The position numbers and the translations under genes are program-made. A stretch of DNA of 64,000 nt from NCBI RefSeq assembly GCF_028502605.1, contig NC_079233.1:4588001-4652000 (forward strand). The letters run 5' to 3'. The stretch is from Trichoderma breve (taxonomy: Eukaryota > Ascomycota > Sordariomycetes > Hypocreales > Hypocreaceae). Below are positions 43,582-55,900 of the stretch, one piece after another; within the stretch, counting starts at the first letter, position 1, and every line of letters starts with the position of its first letter. The notes under the pieces were generated by a model. The model did not search any database and was not told the DNA's origin. It saw only the letters and a list, made by a program, of their open reading frames with translations.

Positions 43582-44898
43582 ATGAAGTTATCATATCTAT
43601 CAGTCGTTTACACCCTCATAACGGCTGCGTGGTGTTTGGACAATCCACACTGGGTTGATATTTGGAATGGGTCACCTTTGCTCGCGAGATTTACTCCTCC
43701 AGACTCTTTTATAACCCCCCAAGGCTACTTCCGCAATGCAACCATCAGACAGACATTACACCTGACCTTGGCAACCGGTGTATTCCGGGTAAAGCTTTCC
43801 AATGAATTCGGTTCATCCCCTCTAGAGGTAACCGCGAGTACAGCTGCATTGACCGCAAACAATACAGCTGGAAGCGACAGTATTGATGCCAGCAGCCTAC
43901 AGCGGCTCACCTATAGTGGCGCCTCTTCCATTGTCATTCCTGCTGGTGGTACTGTTCTTTCGGATCCAATCAATCTATCCACCAGCACCCAACAACATCT
44001 CAGCGTTTCGCTCTACCTTGCCAAGGGCCAGATTGGTACAAATACCACGTCGCATGATGTTTCGCATACAACCACCTGGCTGGGATTTGGAGATCAAACG
44101 GCGAATCAACATATCAACGGCGGATCCTCTGTTACCCACTGGTACTATGTCACAGAAGTGCAGGGCCAGCTTCCTGCAACATCAAGTGCATTGATCTGTA
44201 TCGGAGATAGCATAACAGATGGCACAGGCTCCACCACAAACGGGAATGACCGCTGGGTAGACGATCTTTTCCGTCGAACTCAGGCAGCCCCAGCAACTAA
44301 AAACATCGCTGTTCTGAATGCAGGGATCGGTGGAAATCACCTTGTGACATCTCCTGGGCAGGGTCCATCTGCATTAGAACGGATCAAGTCCATCATCGCT
44401 CAGCCCGGTGTACGATACATAGCCATTCTAGATGGTGTCAACGACATTGGCCACGTTGCCAAAACTGCAGCAGCACAAGATGCTCTCTACGATCAGATGG
44501 TTCAAGCGTTGGAGGAAATAATTGACGAGGTTCATCAAGCCGGCTTACCTATTTTTGGTGGCACTCTTACACCTTCGTTCTATGATCCACCTTCAAATCC
44601 GGACACCTCCAATTATGCCGATCCGCAACGAGCGGCCACCCGGAATCGCCTCAATCTTTGGATCAAGAATGAAGCTAAATTTGACTACGTGATTGACTAT
44701 GCAGCTGTCCTTGCGGACCCAGGCAACCCCGATTCATATAAGGCCCAATATGCCTTCACCAACTACATCCACCCTAATGTAGCTGGTCATCAAGCTATGG
44801 CGGACGCATGGGATCTTCGCGTATTTCAACAATTCAGTGGTACATCGGCTAGTTTCTTTCTCGAGGAGGAAAACGACATTCATGGTCCTTCTCAATGA
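43582..44898 (+). CDS. Secreted SGNH/GDSL esterase
   Basis: Single exon, 438 residues. A signal peptide covers about residues 1-18 (LSYLSVVYTLITAAWC). An N-terminal beta-rich region (about 20-200) precedes the SGNH hydrolase domain: block I GDSITDGTG with Ser210, block II NAGIGGNHL, block III LDGVNDIG, block V YIHPNVAGH. In block V the usual D-x-x-H is N-x-x-H, so the assisting Asp is replaced by Asn while Ser, Gly, Asn and His are kept. Members deacetylate or de-esterify polysaccharides and lipids. Two cluster motifs lie in its promoter. It was probably an extracellular de-esterifying partner for the glycan enzymes beside it. Confidence 0.92.
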   Translation: MKLSYLSVVYTLITAAWCLDNPHWVDIWNGSPLLARFTPPDSFITPQGYFRNATIRQTLHLTLATGVFRVKLSNEFGSSPLEVTASTAALTANNTAGSDSIDASSLQRLTYSGASSIVIPAGGTVLSDPINLSTSTQQHLSVSLYLAKGQIGTNTTSHDVSHTTTWLGFGDQTANQHINGGSSVTHWYYVTEVQGQLPATSSALICIGDSITDGTGSTTNGNDRWVDDLFRRTQAAPATKNIAVLNAGIGGNHLVTSPGQGPSALERIKSIIAQPGVRYIAILDGVNDIGHVAKTAAAQDALYDQMVQALEEIIDEVHQAGLPIFGGTLTPSFYDPPSNPDTSNYADPQRAATRNRLNLWIKNEAKFDYVIDYAAVLADPGNPDSYKAQYAFTNYIHPNVAGHQAMADAWDLRVFQQFSGTSASFFLEEENDIHGPSQ

Positions 44899-45856
44899 GG
44901 AACAAAAGTTTGGTGGGTTGTAGTGAAGCGCATTTCTCATATGATCCAGGACAAGCTCAGGCGGATGTATCTTTTAGTAGCACAAGGACGAAATTAAAGA
45001 AGCCCATGACCCATCTCAAATCCTCAAGGCCACTTATGCATATTATGCTTCTTTTTCCATGATGATTTGAAACTTTTGTGGCTACTTGGCGCCATGATGC
45101 GAATTGAAACGACAAGTCTGCATCGTGCAGGGCAATTGGAGTTCGGTGCGCAAAGTCTGCCAATCTACTTTCGTGAACTTCAGACCATCATTTTATTTTA
45201 GGTTACGTTGAAGTAAGAATTAGATGTGGTTCAAATCAAAGTACCCAGCGCGAATGCTTGGATCTGGGTAGGAAAACGTACCTGGATGTGTCTAGGGCAC
45301 TTCCTACCGGAGACCCTGGGCAAGGTATTGGGGAAAGACAGCTGAAGTGATGCCAAGATACAGGTACATGACCAAGACCATCACCATCGTGAACCCACGT
45401 GCATCGGCGATCGGGGCTTTGGCCTAAATGGCAATAACCATAAATCAAGAATATAGCGCCATCCTTACAGCGGTTTCCCCTGTTTGTTAGATACGAGGGT
45501 CGGCAACTTTGTGCCGATGGCTGTCTGGCGGCGAACTTTGGAAGAATCATACACAAAGAGGGTTAGGCAGGGCCCTCACCAGCTCCCCGAGCTCCCCGGC
45601 ATCGACCTGAATTTCTCAGCCACAGGGCCATCGAGGATAATTGCTTCAACCAATAAGATAGACGACTTATGTCAACGGAATTGAACAGGAATATGTTGCC
45701 ATTTGTGATATTGTTAATGATTGTTCGTGTATCCTGGGTATAAGGGCTTCGTGAGATTCCACAAAGAAGATTTTCGAATGCCAACAATTGATATGTTTGT
45801 CGACTGCCCCTGTCAGCTTCCTTAACACAGTAACGCTGCCGATTAGATTGCTGACT
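44899..45856. promoter_or_regulatory. Intergenic, promoter of the MFS gene
   Basis: No gene seen; carries motif site C at 45584-45598. Open frames across this segment lack domains. Confidence 0.55.
45584..45598 (-). promoter_or_regulatory. Cluster motif CGGGGAGNYCGGGGA, site C
   Basis: On the minus strand CGGGGAGCTCGGGGA, followed by GCTGG as at site A. It lies 259 bp upstream of the MFS start at 45857. Confidence 0.78.
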
Positions 45857-47601
45857 ATGGCCTCTTCATCTGCAGACCTACCGCACCAGGTTGAGCAGTC
45901 AATTCATTCCGCAAACAGTAAAGAGCCCGGTAAATCAGATGTGTCTCAAATCGACAATGATGGATATGGATCTTTTGCCAAAGATGTCTTTCATGATGCC
46001 AAGGCAGCAACTGAGGCGGAGCATATGACAACTCCGCTCCAAGCCTTCAAGAAATATCCCAAGGCTGTTGCTTGGTCCATCTTGGTCACAATGGCCGTTG
46101 TCATGGATGGCTACGATGAATCGTTGATCAAGAGTCTTTTTGCCCAAAAAGCCTTCCGAAAGCGATTTGGCCAGCCGACACCCGCTGGTGGCTACCAATT
46201 GACCGCTGCATGGCAAGCTGGCATGGCCAATGCAAGTGTCATTGGTATCATGATCGGCATGTGTTTCAATGGCTACGTTCGGGAGAGATTTGGAATGAGA
46301 AAGACCATGTTGGCTGCTTGCGTTGTTCTCACTGGTCTCATATTCATATTGGTATTCGCGCAGTCGGTGGCAATGCTTCTTGTCGGTGAACTGCTGTGCG
46401 GTATCTGCTGGGGAATTTTCCATGCAACGGCCCCGATTTATGCCTCTGAAGTTTGTCCAACCGTGCTGCGAGGATATCTCACAACCTTTATCAACTTTGG
46501 CGCTGTGTAAGATCTCCTAAGTCTTCCGATGCAGTCAAGAGGGATCACCCACTAATGAGATATGTGTTTAGATTTGGCCACCTTATCGCAGCTATCGTAT
46601 TGAACGCGACGCAGTCAATGACAGGTAGATGGGCGTATAATCTGCCATTCTCTTTGCAGTGGATTTGGCCTGTCATACTTGTTGTCGGCCTCATATTTTG
46701 TCCTGAGTCACCATGGTGGCTGGTTAGGACAGGTCGTCTCGAAGAAGCAGAGAAAGCCTTGAAACGTCTAACAAGTGGCGAAGGAACTCATGAGGCCGTC
46801 GCTCTGATGGTTCGAACGACCGAAGAGGAAAAGGCACTCGGTGGTTCCTCTTATCGGGACTGTTTCAAAGGGTCAAATCTTCGACGTACTGAAATCGCAT
46901 TCGCTGTCTGGAGCATTCAAGCATTTTCGGGCTTGCCTATGTCGGCTTACAACACCTACTTCTTCGAACAAGCAGGTCTGTCGGATTCCAGTGCCTTCAG
47001 TATGAGCATTGGCAACTCCTGCATGGGAATAGCAGGAACAATACTGTCCTGGTTCCTCCTAACTTGGTTCGGTCGCCGTACCATCTTTATTGGTGGTCTC
47101 GTAACCATGTGTTTCATCCTTTTCATCATCGGCTTTGTGTCACTGGCGCCCTCGTCCAACGATAGTGCGTCATGGGCGCAAGCTGTGATGTTGCTGATTT
47201 GGGTCTTCACCTACGACTTATCTGTCGGCCCGGTTGCTTGGTGCGTTGCTAGTGAGGTCTCAGCAACACAAACACGTGCAAAGACAATTGCCGTTGGTCG
47301 TACGGGCTCTTATATCATCAACATCATCTTCAACGTTGCCACACCCTACATGCTGAACCCCACGGCAGCTAATTGGAAGGGTAAGACAGGCTTCTTCTTC
47401 GGCGGGACATGCGCCCTTTCTCTTGTTTGGACTTTCTTCCGTCTCCCAGAGTTCAAAGGCAGAACATATGAGGAGCTTAACATTCTCTTCTGGAAGGAAG
47501 TGCCGGCTAGAAAGTTCAAGAGTACAAGCGTCGACGCTTATAGCGAGGAGTCCAGCAATGCTCCGGCTATTGAAGAGGTGACAGCAGCCAAGCAGACTTG
47601 A
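45857..47601 (+). CDS. MFS sugar porter (maltose/alpha-glucoside permease-like)
   Basis: Two exons (45857-46506 and 46572-47601) give 559 residues; intron 46507-46571 is GTAAGA...GTTTAG, phase 2. ATG 45857 is the first in frame. A long hydrophilic N-terminus precedes about twelve membrane segments, starting AWSILVTMAVVMDGYDESLI, which has the sugar-porter DGYD motif. Other family marks are GYVRERFGMRKTM, PESPWWLVRTGRLEEAEKAL, and GRTYEELNILF at the end. Fungal porters of this type carry disaccharides and other glycosides by proton symport in the plasma membrane. Context suggests uptake of a glycan or sulfated product destined for the cytosolic sulfatases next to it; the real substrate is unknown. 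Confidence 0.93.
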
Positions 47602-47924
47602 CCCTCGCTATCATGGACAATAAGTTCAGCTAGATAGTGAACTTAACTCCCCAGACAATATTTGAATTGGACATTCATAATTTCATTTTAATTAATGATT
47701 ACACTGCATTTTGCTTGACGTTTGGCTGTTGCTAGTAGCATGTTACTTGTATTCGAACCATCATATTGTTTGATGTTCTTGGTGTTGCATGTTTACTGTC
47801 TACATGTATCATTGCCTTCTTCGCCTTCTTCTGTGTCTCCCCGTACGTGTCTGACAGTAATGGCAAAGTTTCATGTCCTGTGAAATTATCTCAGTATCGA
47901 AAATAACCAAGGTATATATCTATA
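47602..47924. other. Convergent intergenic, no gene seen
   Basis: 3' flanks of the MFS and sulfatase genes; nothing recognised. Confidence 0.5.
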
Positions 47925-49971
47925 TCAACCACCCCTAGTAACCTGACCCCTCCTCGTCTCTTCACCAGCTTTAATGTGCATCCAACCCTTCATCTGTTCC
48001 AAGTGATTACCCCCAATGAGATCGTTCCGATCAAAGCCATAGTCTTGGCCAATTTTCAGAATCTCTTCATGCGGGATCCATACGACACCAGTCTTCTGAA
48101 CATAGTCGTCCCAGAGACGCAGCATTTCTTCTTTCTTTTCTGGCTCCTTTTCTGATAAATCTTCCATCTCACCAGGATCACGGTAAATGTTGTATAACTG
48201 CCAGCCGTTGCCGCCTTTGGCTGACTCAATGTTGACCATTTTCCACTCTCCCTTTCGGATCGCACCACGACCGAAGAGTTCCCAGCCCATGTATGTGTCA
48301 GTTCCTGAATGAATGCCGTCTGTAGACTCTGATGTGGAATTGCTGGAAGTCATAAAATCCAACCAGGACTTGCCACGCATAGCGGCCACCTTCCTGCCCC
48401 TAAACATTCCATCTTTCTCAGCAGGATGTTCTATGCCTGCCATTTGCAAGAAAGTCGGACAAAGGTCCATTACAGTCGAGAAGGACCTGATGATGGTACC
48501 ATTTTGAAGGTGTTTTGCAAACTTTGGGTAGTGTATCACTAAAATGTGGTTAGATGGAACGCCTGAAAGTTGCAAATGGTGGAAGGACGGTTGCTTACCG
48601 AAAGGAACACGAATACCTCCCTCGGTAGAGAAGGCTTTGTATAGGCGGCTGGGTGCTGTACTTGCTTGAGCCCATCTCGAACCGTACCATACGTAACTGT
48701 TGGCATGTCCGACGTTCTCGAAGGAGTTATCATAGTACTTGCGAATCGTTGCAACGACATCTGGCCCCATTGTTGGCTGAGCCTCGATATCGGCACCTTC
48801 TGCCCCATTGTCACTCTGAAAGATAATGACTGTATTATCAAACTCGCCGCTCTGCTTCAGATATTGAATCATTCTTCCGACATTTTGATCAATGTTATCC
48901 ACCATGCCGGCGAAGCACTGCATCGCCCGAGCACTGAGCTTGCGTTCCATTGGAGTCATCTCATCCCATTCGCGATTGGTGGGTCCTGCAACGACATCAT
49001 GTGGTGTGATATTTTCACTGATAATGCCAAGTTTCTTCATTTTTCTCAATCGCTTTTCGCGAAGGACTTCGGGGCCGTCATCGTATACGCCCTCGTATTT
49101 GTCGCGATCAGCATCACTACATTGTAGTGGCCAGTGCGGTGCGAGGAATGGAAGATATGCAAAGAATGGCTTTTCGCTATTATCAGGGGATCGGTCCTTT
49201 AGCCAATCAATAAGGTTATCAGTGTAGGAGTCAGAAGAGTAAAACCCTCTCGGGTCGTTAGTGAGGTTCGGCTCCACGTTGTATTTCCTGCCGTCCATCG
49301 TATATAGTTGCGGGCTGACGCGAGTGAAGAATGGGGTCTGATGTTTCTCCTCTAGTAGCGGCTCCCAGCCATAGTGATTGCTCTGCCCTCCAAGGAGGGT
49401 GAATGCTCTGTCAAAACCTCGTGCCGCAGCATTACTCTCGGGCGTATATCCAAGATGCCACTTGCCAGAAATAAGCGTATGGTAGCCGTTGTCTTGGAGG
49501 ATCTCGGACAACGCAGCCACGTCATGATTGAGAAATCCTTCGTACCCCTTGACATTAAATTTTGACGAGACTTTGCCCTTATTCTCGCTCATCATTCCCA
49601 CTCCAGCGATGTGATTGTCCGTTCCGCTCAGAAGCATCGATCGCGTAGGGCTACAGGCCGCCGCGGCATAGTCTTTGGAAGTGTTAGTCAGAGCTTCAAC
49701 TTACCCCCAGCTATAACTGAACTTACAATCTGTAAACTGGGCTCCATCACGCGCGAGTGTGTCTAAATTAGGGGTATGAATCTCGCTCCCAAAACATCCT
49801 ATATCGCTATATCCCAGGTCTTTATATGGGTCAGCCGAATTCGTGGAAGAAGATTTTATTGTCGAAGGTAGGGGGGAGTTGAGGGCCTTGGGAAGGGAGA
49901 TCTCGCCACATACCATCGGCCAAGATGACCAGGAAATTCGGCCGACTGTCTTTCTTATTTGCGATTGGCAT
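47925..49971 (-). CDS. Sulfatase, arylsulfatase (AtsA-like) type
   Basis: Four exons (49971-49914, 49819-49727, 49672-48599, 48538-47925) give about 612 residues. The last intron (48539-48598, 60 nt) is in frame, so it must be removed to restore VPFVIHYPKF. The start [23 protein letters not shown] has the metal-binding DD and no signal peptide. The modification motif is [12 protein letters not shown] with Cys57, the residue converted to formylglycine in CxPxR sulfatases. [23 protein letters not shown] and FQSDNGAEG (metal-binding DN) complete the active site. It hydrolyses sulfate esters, likely in the cytosol. It is transcribed divergently from a second sulfatase with one motif site between them. 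Confidence 0.92.
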
Positions 49972-50647
49972 TTTGAACTTAGAGGCAACTTCTATATGGC
50001 GCCTTCAAGATACTTGTCATATCAAGCCCCCACAAGATCGTGACGGATCTTTCTAATTATATGTTCATTCGAACGCTCGCCGCCAATTTTACAGTTCTCT
50101 TCTCATGCATTCTCTCTTCTAATTACCCCCCACGTAACTGCACCATGGTGTAGACGATGATCTGATGCAGGTGTTGTCCTGCCTAGCTGAATTCCCCGGT
50201 CTCCCCGAGGACCCGCCATCCTTCGTGCGAGACTTTACCATGTATTGATCTCAATCATGCTTAGCTTCAGATCGATCACAACATTTTTACCGGGCAATAA
50301 ATGCACCGAAAGCGGAGATACATGCGTATTTTTCTCACCTCACTCTCCCTTTCTATGACTACATGTATGCGGGGAAATAGCTTATCTTCGCTGGAGGCAT
50401 TGAAATTTGCCCCTCTATGCGATTGCGCTATTGTATATCTATATTTTGCCAGAGCAAGAGGTAGTGGTAGATCCTATTGAATTAGCAAATGCTGCCACCT
50501 CAAGGGTCGTGTAGTTTGCTCCAGAGGCAAATGCTGATACTTAGAATGAATGTTGAATACACTTCAGGTTACAATCTTAAAGACACCCAGTTTGTTTAGG
50601 CTTTATCCTCCCAATCATCTCAGCTGGCAACACAGCCGACCAGCAAG
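49972..50647. promoter_or_regulatory. Divergent promoter of the two sulfatases
   Basis: 676 bp shared by sulfatase 1 (minus) and sulfatase 2 (plus), with motif site D at 50193-50207 and a lone half site CGGGGA near 50370. Confidence 0.65.
50193..50207 (-). promoter_or_regulatory. Cluster motif CGGGGAGNYCGGGGA, site D
   Basis: On the minus strand CGGGGAGACCGGGGA, 222 bp upstream of sulfatase 1 (49971) and 441 bp upstream of sulfatase 2 (50648). A single site could serve both. Confidence 0.8.
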
Positions 50648-52233
50648 ATGGCAGCAACACAACCAAACATTATCTTTATTATGGCGGATGATCATGCAGC
50701 AAAGGCTATCAGCTGTTACGGGGCCGGAATAAACGAAACACCAAATCTTGATCGAATCGCCAATGAAGGCATGAGGTTTGACCATTGTTACGTTACGAAT
50801 TCTATCTGTGCACCAAGTCGGGCGGCCATCATCACCGGAACTCACAATCATGTCAATGGGGTGTTAACCCTTAACTACAAGATCAACAATGTTCTCCCAA
50901 TGGTGCAAAAACATCTGAAGCACGCTGGCTATCAAACCGCAATGATTGGCAAATGGCATCTGGGTGAAGGACCCGCACATGAACCTCGCGGGTTTGACTT
51001 CTGGGATGTCCTCCCTGGCCAAGGCCTCTACTTCGACCCGATCTTCATAGGACCTAATGGCCGACACATGGAGAGAGGATACGTCACCGATATCATCACG
51101 GATAAGACACTCGATTTCATTCGTAACCGAGATACAACAAAGCCATTCTTTGTCATGTGCCACCACAAAGCCCCTCATCGATCTTGGGAGAATCATCCTA
51201 AACATAACTCGCTCTACCAGGAGGACATCAAGGTGCCAGAGAGTTTCAACGACGATTATAAGAATCGAGCCAAAGCTGCAGCTGCGGCAAAGATGCGAGT
51301 CACCGAAGATTTGAGGTATAATGACCTCGGGCTTTGTCAACCCGAAGGCGGATCAGAAGTCGGCGAGTTGGATGAGCCAAACTTTCCGCAAAGGCCGGAT
51401 CGCAAGATTCCATTCCCCGAAGATGTGTCGTCAATGGTCTTGATTGACAAACTGACGGGCGAGAATTTTCGATTCAAAAATCAGGATGAATTGCGCCACT
51501 TCAAGTATCAGCGATACATGAAGCGATATTGTCGCACCGTTCACTCTGTGGACGAGAATGTCGGTCGAATCCTAGATTACGTTGATAGTCTTGGTAAGGA
51601 GGTGGCAGATAATACGATGATTATCTATACATCCGATCAGGGTTTCTTCCTCGGAGATCACGGATGGTTTGATAAGCGCTTTATCTACGAAGAGTCGTTC
51701 CAGATGCCGCTGCTGATCAAATATCCCAAGGAAGTCAAGCCTGGCTCTATTTGCAACGACATCGTGTCAAATATCGATTTCGCGCCTCTTTGGTTGGACT
51801 TGGCAAATTATCCAATACCTTCATACATGCAAGGCTTCTCGTTTAGGAAGCTCCTCCAGGGAGAAACACCAGAGAACTGGCAAAAGGTAGCATACCATCG
51901 GTATTGGATGCACAACGACTCGCCACATGAATGCCGGGCTCATTATGGTGTCCGAAATCAGCGCTACAAGGTCATATACTGGTAAGGGTATTCAGAAATA
52001 TCGGTCGTAATTTTCTATCTGACTCAAATGATCGCAGGTATAACAAGGACTTCAAGTTGGCGGGCACAAGGCCTGGTGGAGAGCCACCCGAGTGGGAGCT
52101 GTTTGACTGTGAGAAAGATCCACTAGAGCTTCTCAACCAGTATCACAATCCTGAATTTGCAGATGTTGTGAAAGAGATGACTAGGCTACTGGAAGAAAAG
52201 ATGGGAGAGATTGGTGATGTGTGGGATCACTGA
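50648..52233 (+). CDS. Sulfatase, N-acetylglucosamine-6-sulfatase/choline-sulfatase-like
   Basis: Two exons (50648-51981 and 52038-52233) give 509 residues; intron 51982-52037 is GTAAGG...TCGCAG, phase 2. Start MAATQPNIIFIMADDHAAKAIS carries the metal-binding MADDH, with no signal peptide. The formylglycine motif is SICAPSRAAIITG with Cys54. KWHLGEGPAHEPRGFD, HHKAPHRSW, and YTSDQGFFLGDHGWFDKR supply the other active-site residues. The C-terminus WELFDCEKDPLELLNQY is typical of the mucin-desulfating/GlcNAc-6-sulfatase branch. Probably cytosolic. Together with sulfatase 1 it provides two differing sulfatase specificities in one unit. Confidence 0.93.
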
Positions 52234-52984
52234 ATCTCTGCATGCGGACAAGATCAATAGTTCTGCTTCCCATGATAAGACCCCAACTCATCACCCATAA
52301 GTACAACGAGACATTAATTTTAAAGAGCAATGCAATATGTCTATCAATCCTGTGAAAATCGCATATGTAATTCCTTGCGTCGACTGCTACGGTTTGGTTA
52401 AGGCGTCATGCCCCGCGGCGGGGAGGAAGTGGCATAAGCAATAAGCTACAACGTTCTCCAACGCTGATCCATCGCGAAGCCGCTATTAAACTCACTGATA
52501 ATTTTCCAACCCCTCAGGAGATGCACCAGTGCCAGGAAGTCGGCACCGAGGCCCGAAGAGGGGAAGAGGGGGAATTAACGACAAGTCGAAGGAATTTGCC
52601 TAAGCATTTCCTTACTACATGGCCCAATGACAAGCTCATAGGTAGTGCGCGTATTTGTTGAACAGAGATAAACCCCCCTAACCAAAGCCGACCCTGCAAA
52701 TTGGTCATTGGAGGTCAATGTGGATTCTGGTAGAGGACTCGGGTCGCGCTCTGTTTCCTACATTGGTCTCCCCGGACTCCCCGACCACTCTAGCGTTTCC
52801 ACATTCTTAGCTTTCACACCAGCATTCGGAAAGAAGGCCCGTTTAATACGATGGTTACATTGCAAGATTGCTGAAACATGAGAAAGAACTGATATGGCAT
52901 GATTAAAACAAGGCACCTGGGTTGCACACACGATACACTCATTCACCCGTAAACTCAACTTGCCAAGTTTAGATCGGAAACGCC
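52234..52984. promoter_or_regulatory. Intergenic, promoter of the mannosidase relic
   Basis: No gene seen. Site E lies at 52769-52783, and a half site CGGGGA lies near 52420. Confidence 0.55.
52769..52783 (-). promoter_or_regulatory. Cluster motif CGGGGAGNYCGGGGA, site E
   Basis: On the minus strand CGGGGAGTCCGGGGA, about 200 bp upstream of the first plausible ATG (52985) of the GH38 gene. Confidence 0.75.
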
Positions 52985-55900
52985 ATGGATTCTCGAATAC
53001 ACAGTCGCCAAGGGTGTTGTTCGCAGCCTACTATGAAACCTGTCGGCAAGAAGGTCGGTCACTTATAGTTCTCGCGAAATACATCTTACTACCTATTATA
53101 AGCTCGTAAGCTCATTATAGTAGTAGATTCGGTCAATCCATCAAAAGTGACTTACACACTTCACGGATACGAGACAGTACAAGGAACAAAGCATATTTCC
53201 GTAATCCTCATATCGATTGGCGTCTCTGGGGCTTAGCAAATGCTGATGATACTCACAGAAAACTTGCTCATGCAACAGCCTCTGGTGGTGACAATGTTCG
53301 ACTCTGGGTAAGTTACCCTGAAGCTTGCTCTGGAGGCATCTTGTTGACCTTTTCAGGTGTACTCTCCAACTGCACCGTCACGCCCTACGTTCGTGGAAGT
53401 CAAATCTCAGGAGTTCAAACCCACGGAAGTAGGCGCTTCTTTCGGACCAAGTTGGTCTACCCATTGGTTTCGGGTGGAAATCGTTGTGCCACAATATATG
53501 ACGAAATATTATCATCTAGAGTTCCATTGGAACTCTAATAGCGAGGCTATGGTTTGGACGGAAGATGGCGAGCCTGTGCAAGGCCTAACAGGGGGGAGTG
53601 AACGTGGAGGTGAGAGACAGGAATGGGTCTTCCCTCAACAGTGGAAGGATGGGAAAAGACATACCTTTTTCATCGAAATGGCATGCAACACCATGTTTGT
53701 AAATGCTGAAATGCACGACATTATCCAGCCTCCTCCCACGGATAAGTACTTCAAACTTGAAAAGGCAGATATTGTGGCCGTCAATGTTGATGCACGGCAG
53801 CTACTATTTGACTTTTACGTCATAAGGGGTATGCGGTCCCCTTGCTATGAAAATTCGTACTACGGTGAGCTACTAATATTTGACGATAACAGATGCGGCA
53901 CTGTATCTACCTCAAGACTCGTGGCAATCGCATCGTGCTCAGCAGGCATGCGATGAAATCCTAGACACTTTCTGCTGGCGACGGTAGCTCGGGTGCTATC
54001 TCAAAGTGCAGAGAAATTGCTCGAAGCTATCTTGGTGACAGAATTGACACAGAAGAGGTTTTCAAGACAGATCAGACAGCAATAGTCTCGGCTATTGGCC
54101 ACTGCCATATCGACACATGTTGGCTTTGGCCTTGGGATGAAACAAAGAGAAAAGTCGCTCGTTCCTGGGTTAGTCAATGCAACCTTATGGACCTATATCC
54201 TGAGTACCGGTTCTGCTGCTCCCAAGCACAGCAGTACAAATGGCTGGAGACTTTGTATCCAACAATCTATGAGCGGGTCAAGGAAAAGATCGCCAAGGGA
54301 ACCTTCCAGCCCATTGGTGGAAGTTGGGTTGAGCACGATACAAACCTCCCCAGTGGTGAATCTCTGGTCCGTCAATTTCTATACGGACAGCGATACTTTC
54401 AGAATCGATTTGGTCACAGACATACTACATTCTGGCTACCTGACACTTTTGGTTATTCGGGTCAACTCCCCCAGATTTGTCGCTTAGCGGGAATGACGAG
54501 GTTACGCAGAAGCTAAGTTGGAACAACATCAATAACTTTCCACATACGACCTTCAACTGGGTGGCATTGGATGGTCGGAGCAAAGTGCTTTGTCATATGA
54601 CACCTGCAGAGAAATACAATGCGGAGGCGACATTGCAAGACCTCGTACGCTGCGAAACGAGACACAAGTCACTGGATCAGGATAACACCTCGCTATTAGT
54701 CTATGGAAAGGGTGACGGAGGAGGCGGTCCAACAATCGCGCATTTGGAAAGCTTGAGACGATGCCGTGGCATGAGCGATCAAGTAGGTCGCCTGCCTCGC
54801 GTTCAACAGGGTAATTCTGTGGACGACTTCTTCTCTCAGTTAGAGCATAGAGAAAAGGATACCAATAATCCTTTTGCTACTTGGTTCGGTGAACTGTACT
54901 TCGAATATCATCGAGGCACTTATACTACCCAAGCTAAGACTAAGTTGAACAACCGACGGGCCGAGATCTTCCTACATGATCTGGAGTATTTGGCCACGCT
55001 TGCCAGTATACAAAAGGATTCAACTTACAGGTACCCAAAGAAGGAGATTGACGAGATGTGGGAGAAGGTTCTGCTTTGTCAATTTCATGACTGCCTTCCA
55101 GGGAGCTCGATTGAGATGTGCTACGATGATACGGATAAAGTGAGTTATTACACTCCCACTGTTTCATATTGCTAGTTGAACTGAAGACTAACGATACTAG
55201 CTCTACGACGAAGTATTCTCCGTAGGAAATACAGCACTTACGAATGTTGCGACTGCGCTTGAGCTAAACTTGCAACCAACAGATTCTGCCAACCTTGTGG
55301 TAGTAAACACGCTCGATTGGGACAGGGTTGGTCTAGTACCATTGCCAGCCATAGCTCATTCCGAGGATAACCAGAAGTATGGTTTCTACCTATGTGAACC
55401 CGGGATATCACCACTTCAGCCCCTGTCAGACGTTTCTTTCGAGGCAGCGACCATATCCGAAATCAGCAAGGGTGTCTGGATCTTGTCAAACAGCCAGTAC
55501 CGTGTCACGGTGACTCAGGGCACCATCATCTCGCTCTATGACCTCCGACGAGACCGTGAAATAATCCCTGAGGGTGGAAGAGCCAATCAGCTCGTTGTGT
55601 TTGGTGATATGACCCTTTATCATCAGGCCTGGGATGTGGAAACATATCATCTCTCCCACGGCCGCGAACTGGAAGGAGGGGTCTCGTATGGCTGAAAGTG
55701 GTCCTGAGAGAGTTTCAGTGACAACAATCACAAAGATATCTGGAAACAGCTCGATCAAGACTACTATATCGCTCAATGCTGTCATTGATCCCCAAGAGGA
55801 AAGTCATATTGAATGCTCTGCAGACGAGGACTGGCACGAGAACATGAAGTTCCTCAAGGTCCAGTTCCCAGTGGATATTTACAACACAAAGGCATCATAT

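Noticed and set aside
50370..50375. Lone CGGGGA words (also near 22704, 47838, 52420, 59050) as further regulon sites
   Set aside because: Only half of the motif; a 6-bp word is expected often by chance, so they were not counted.
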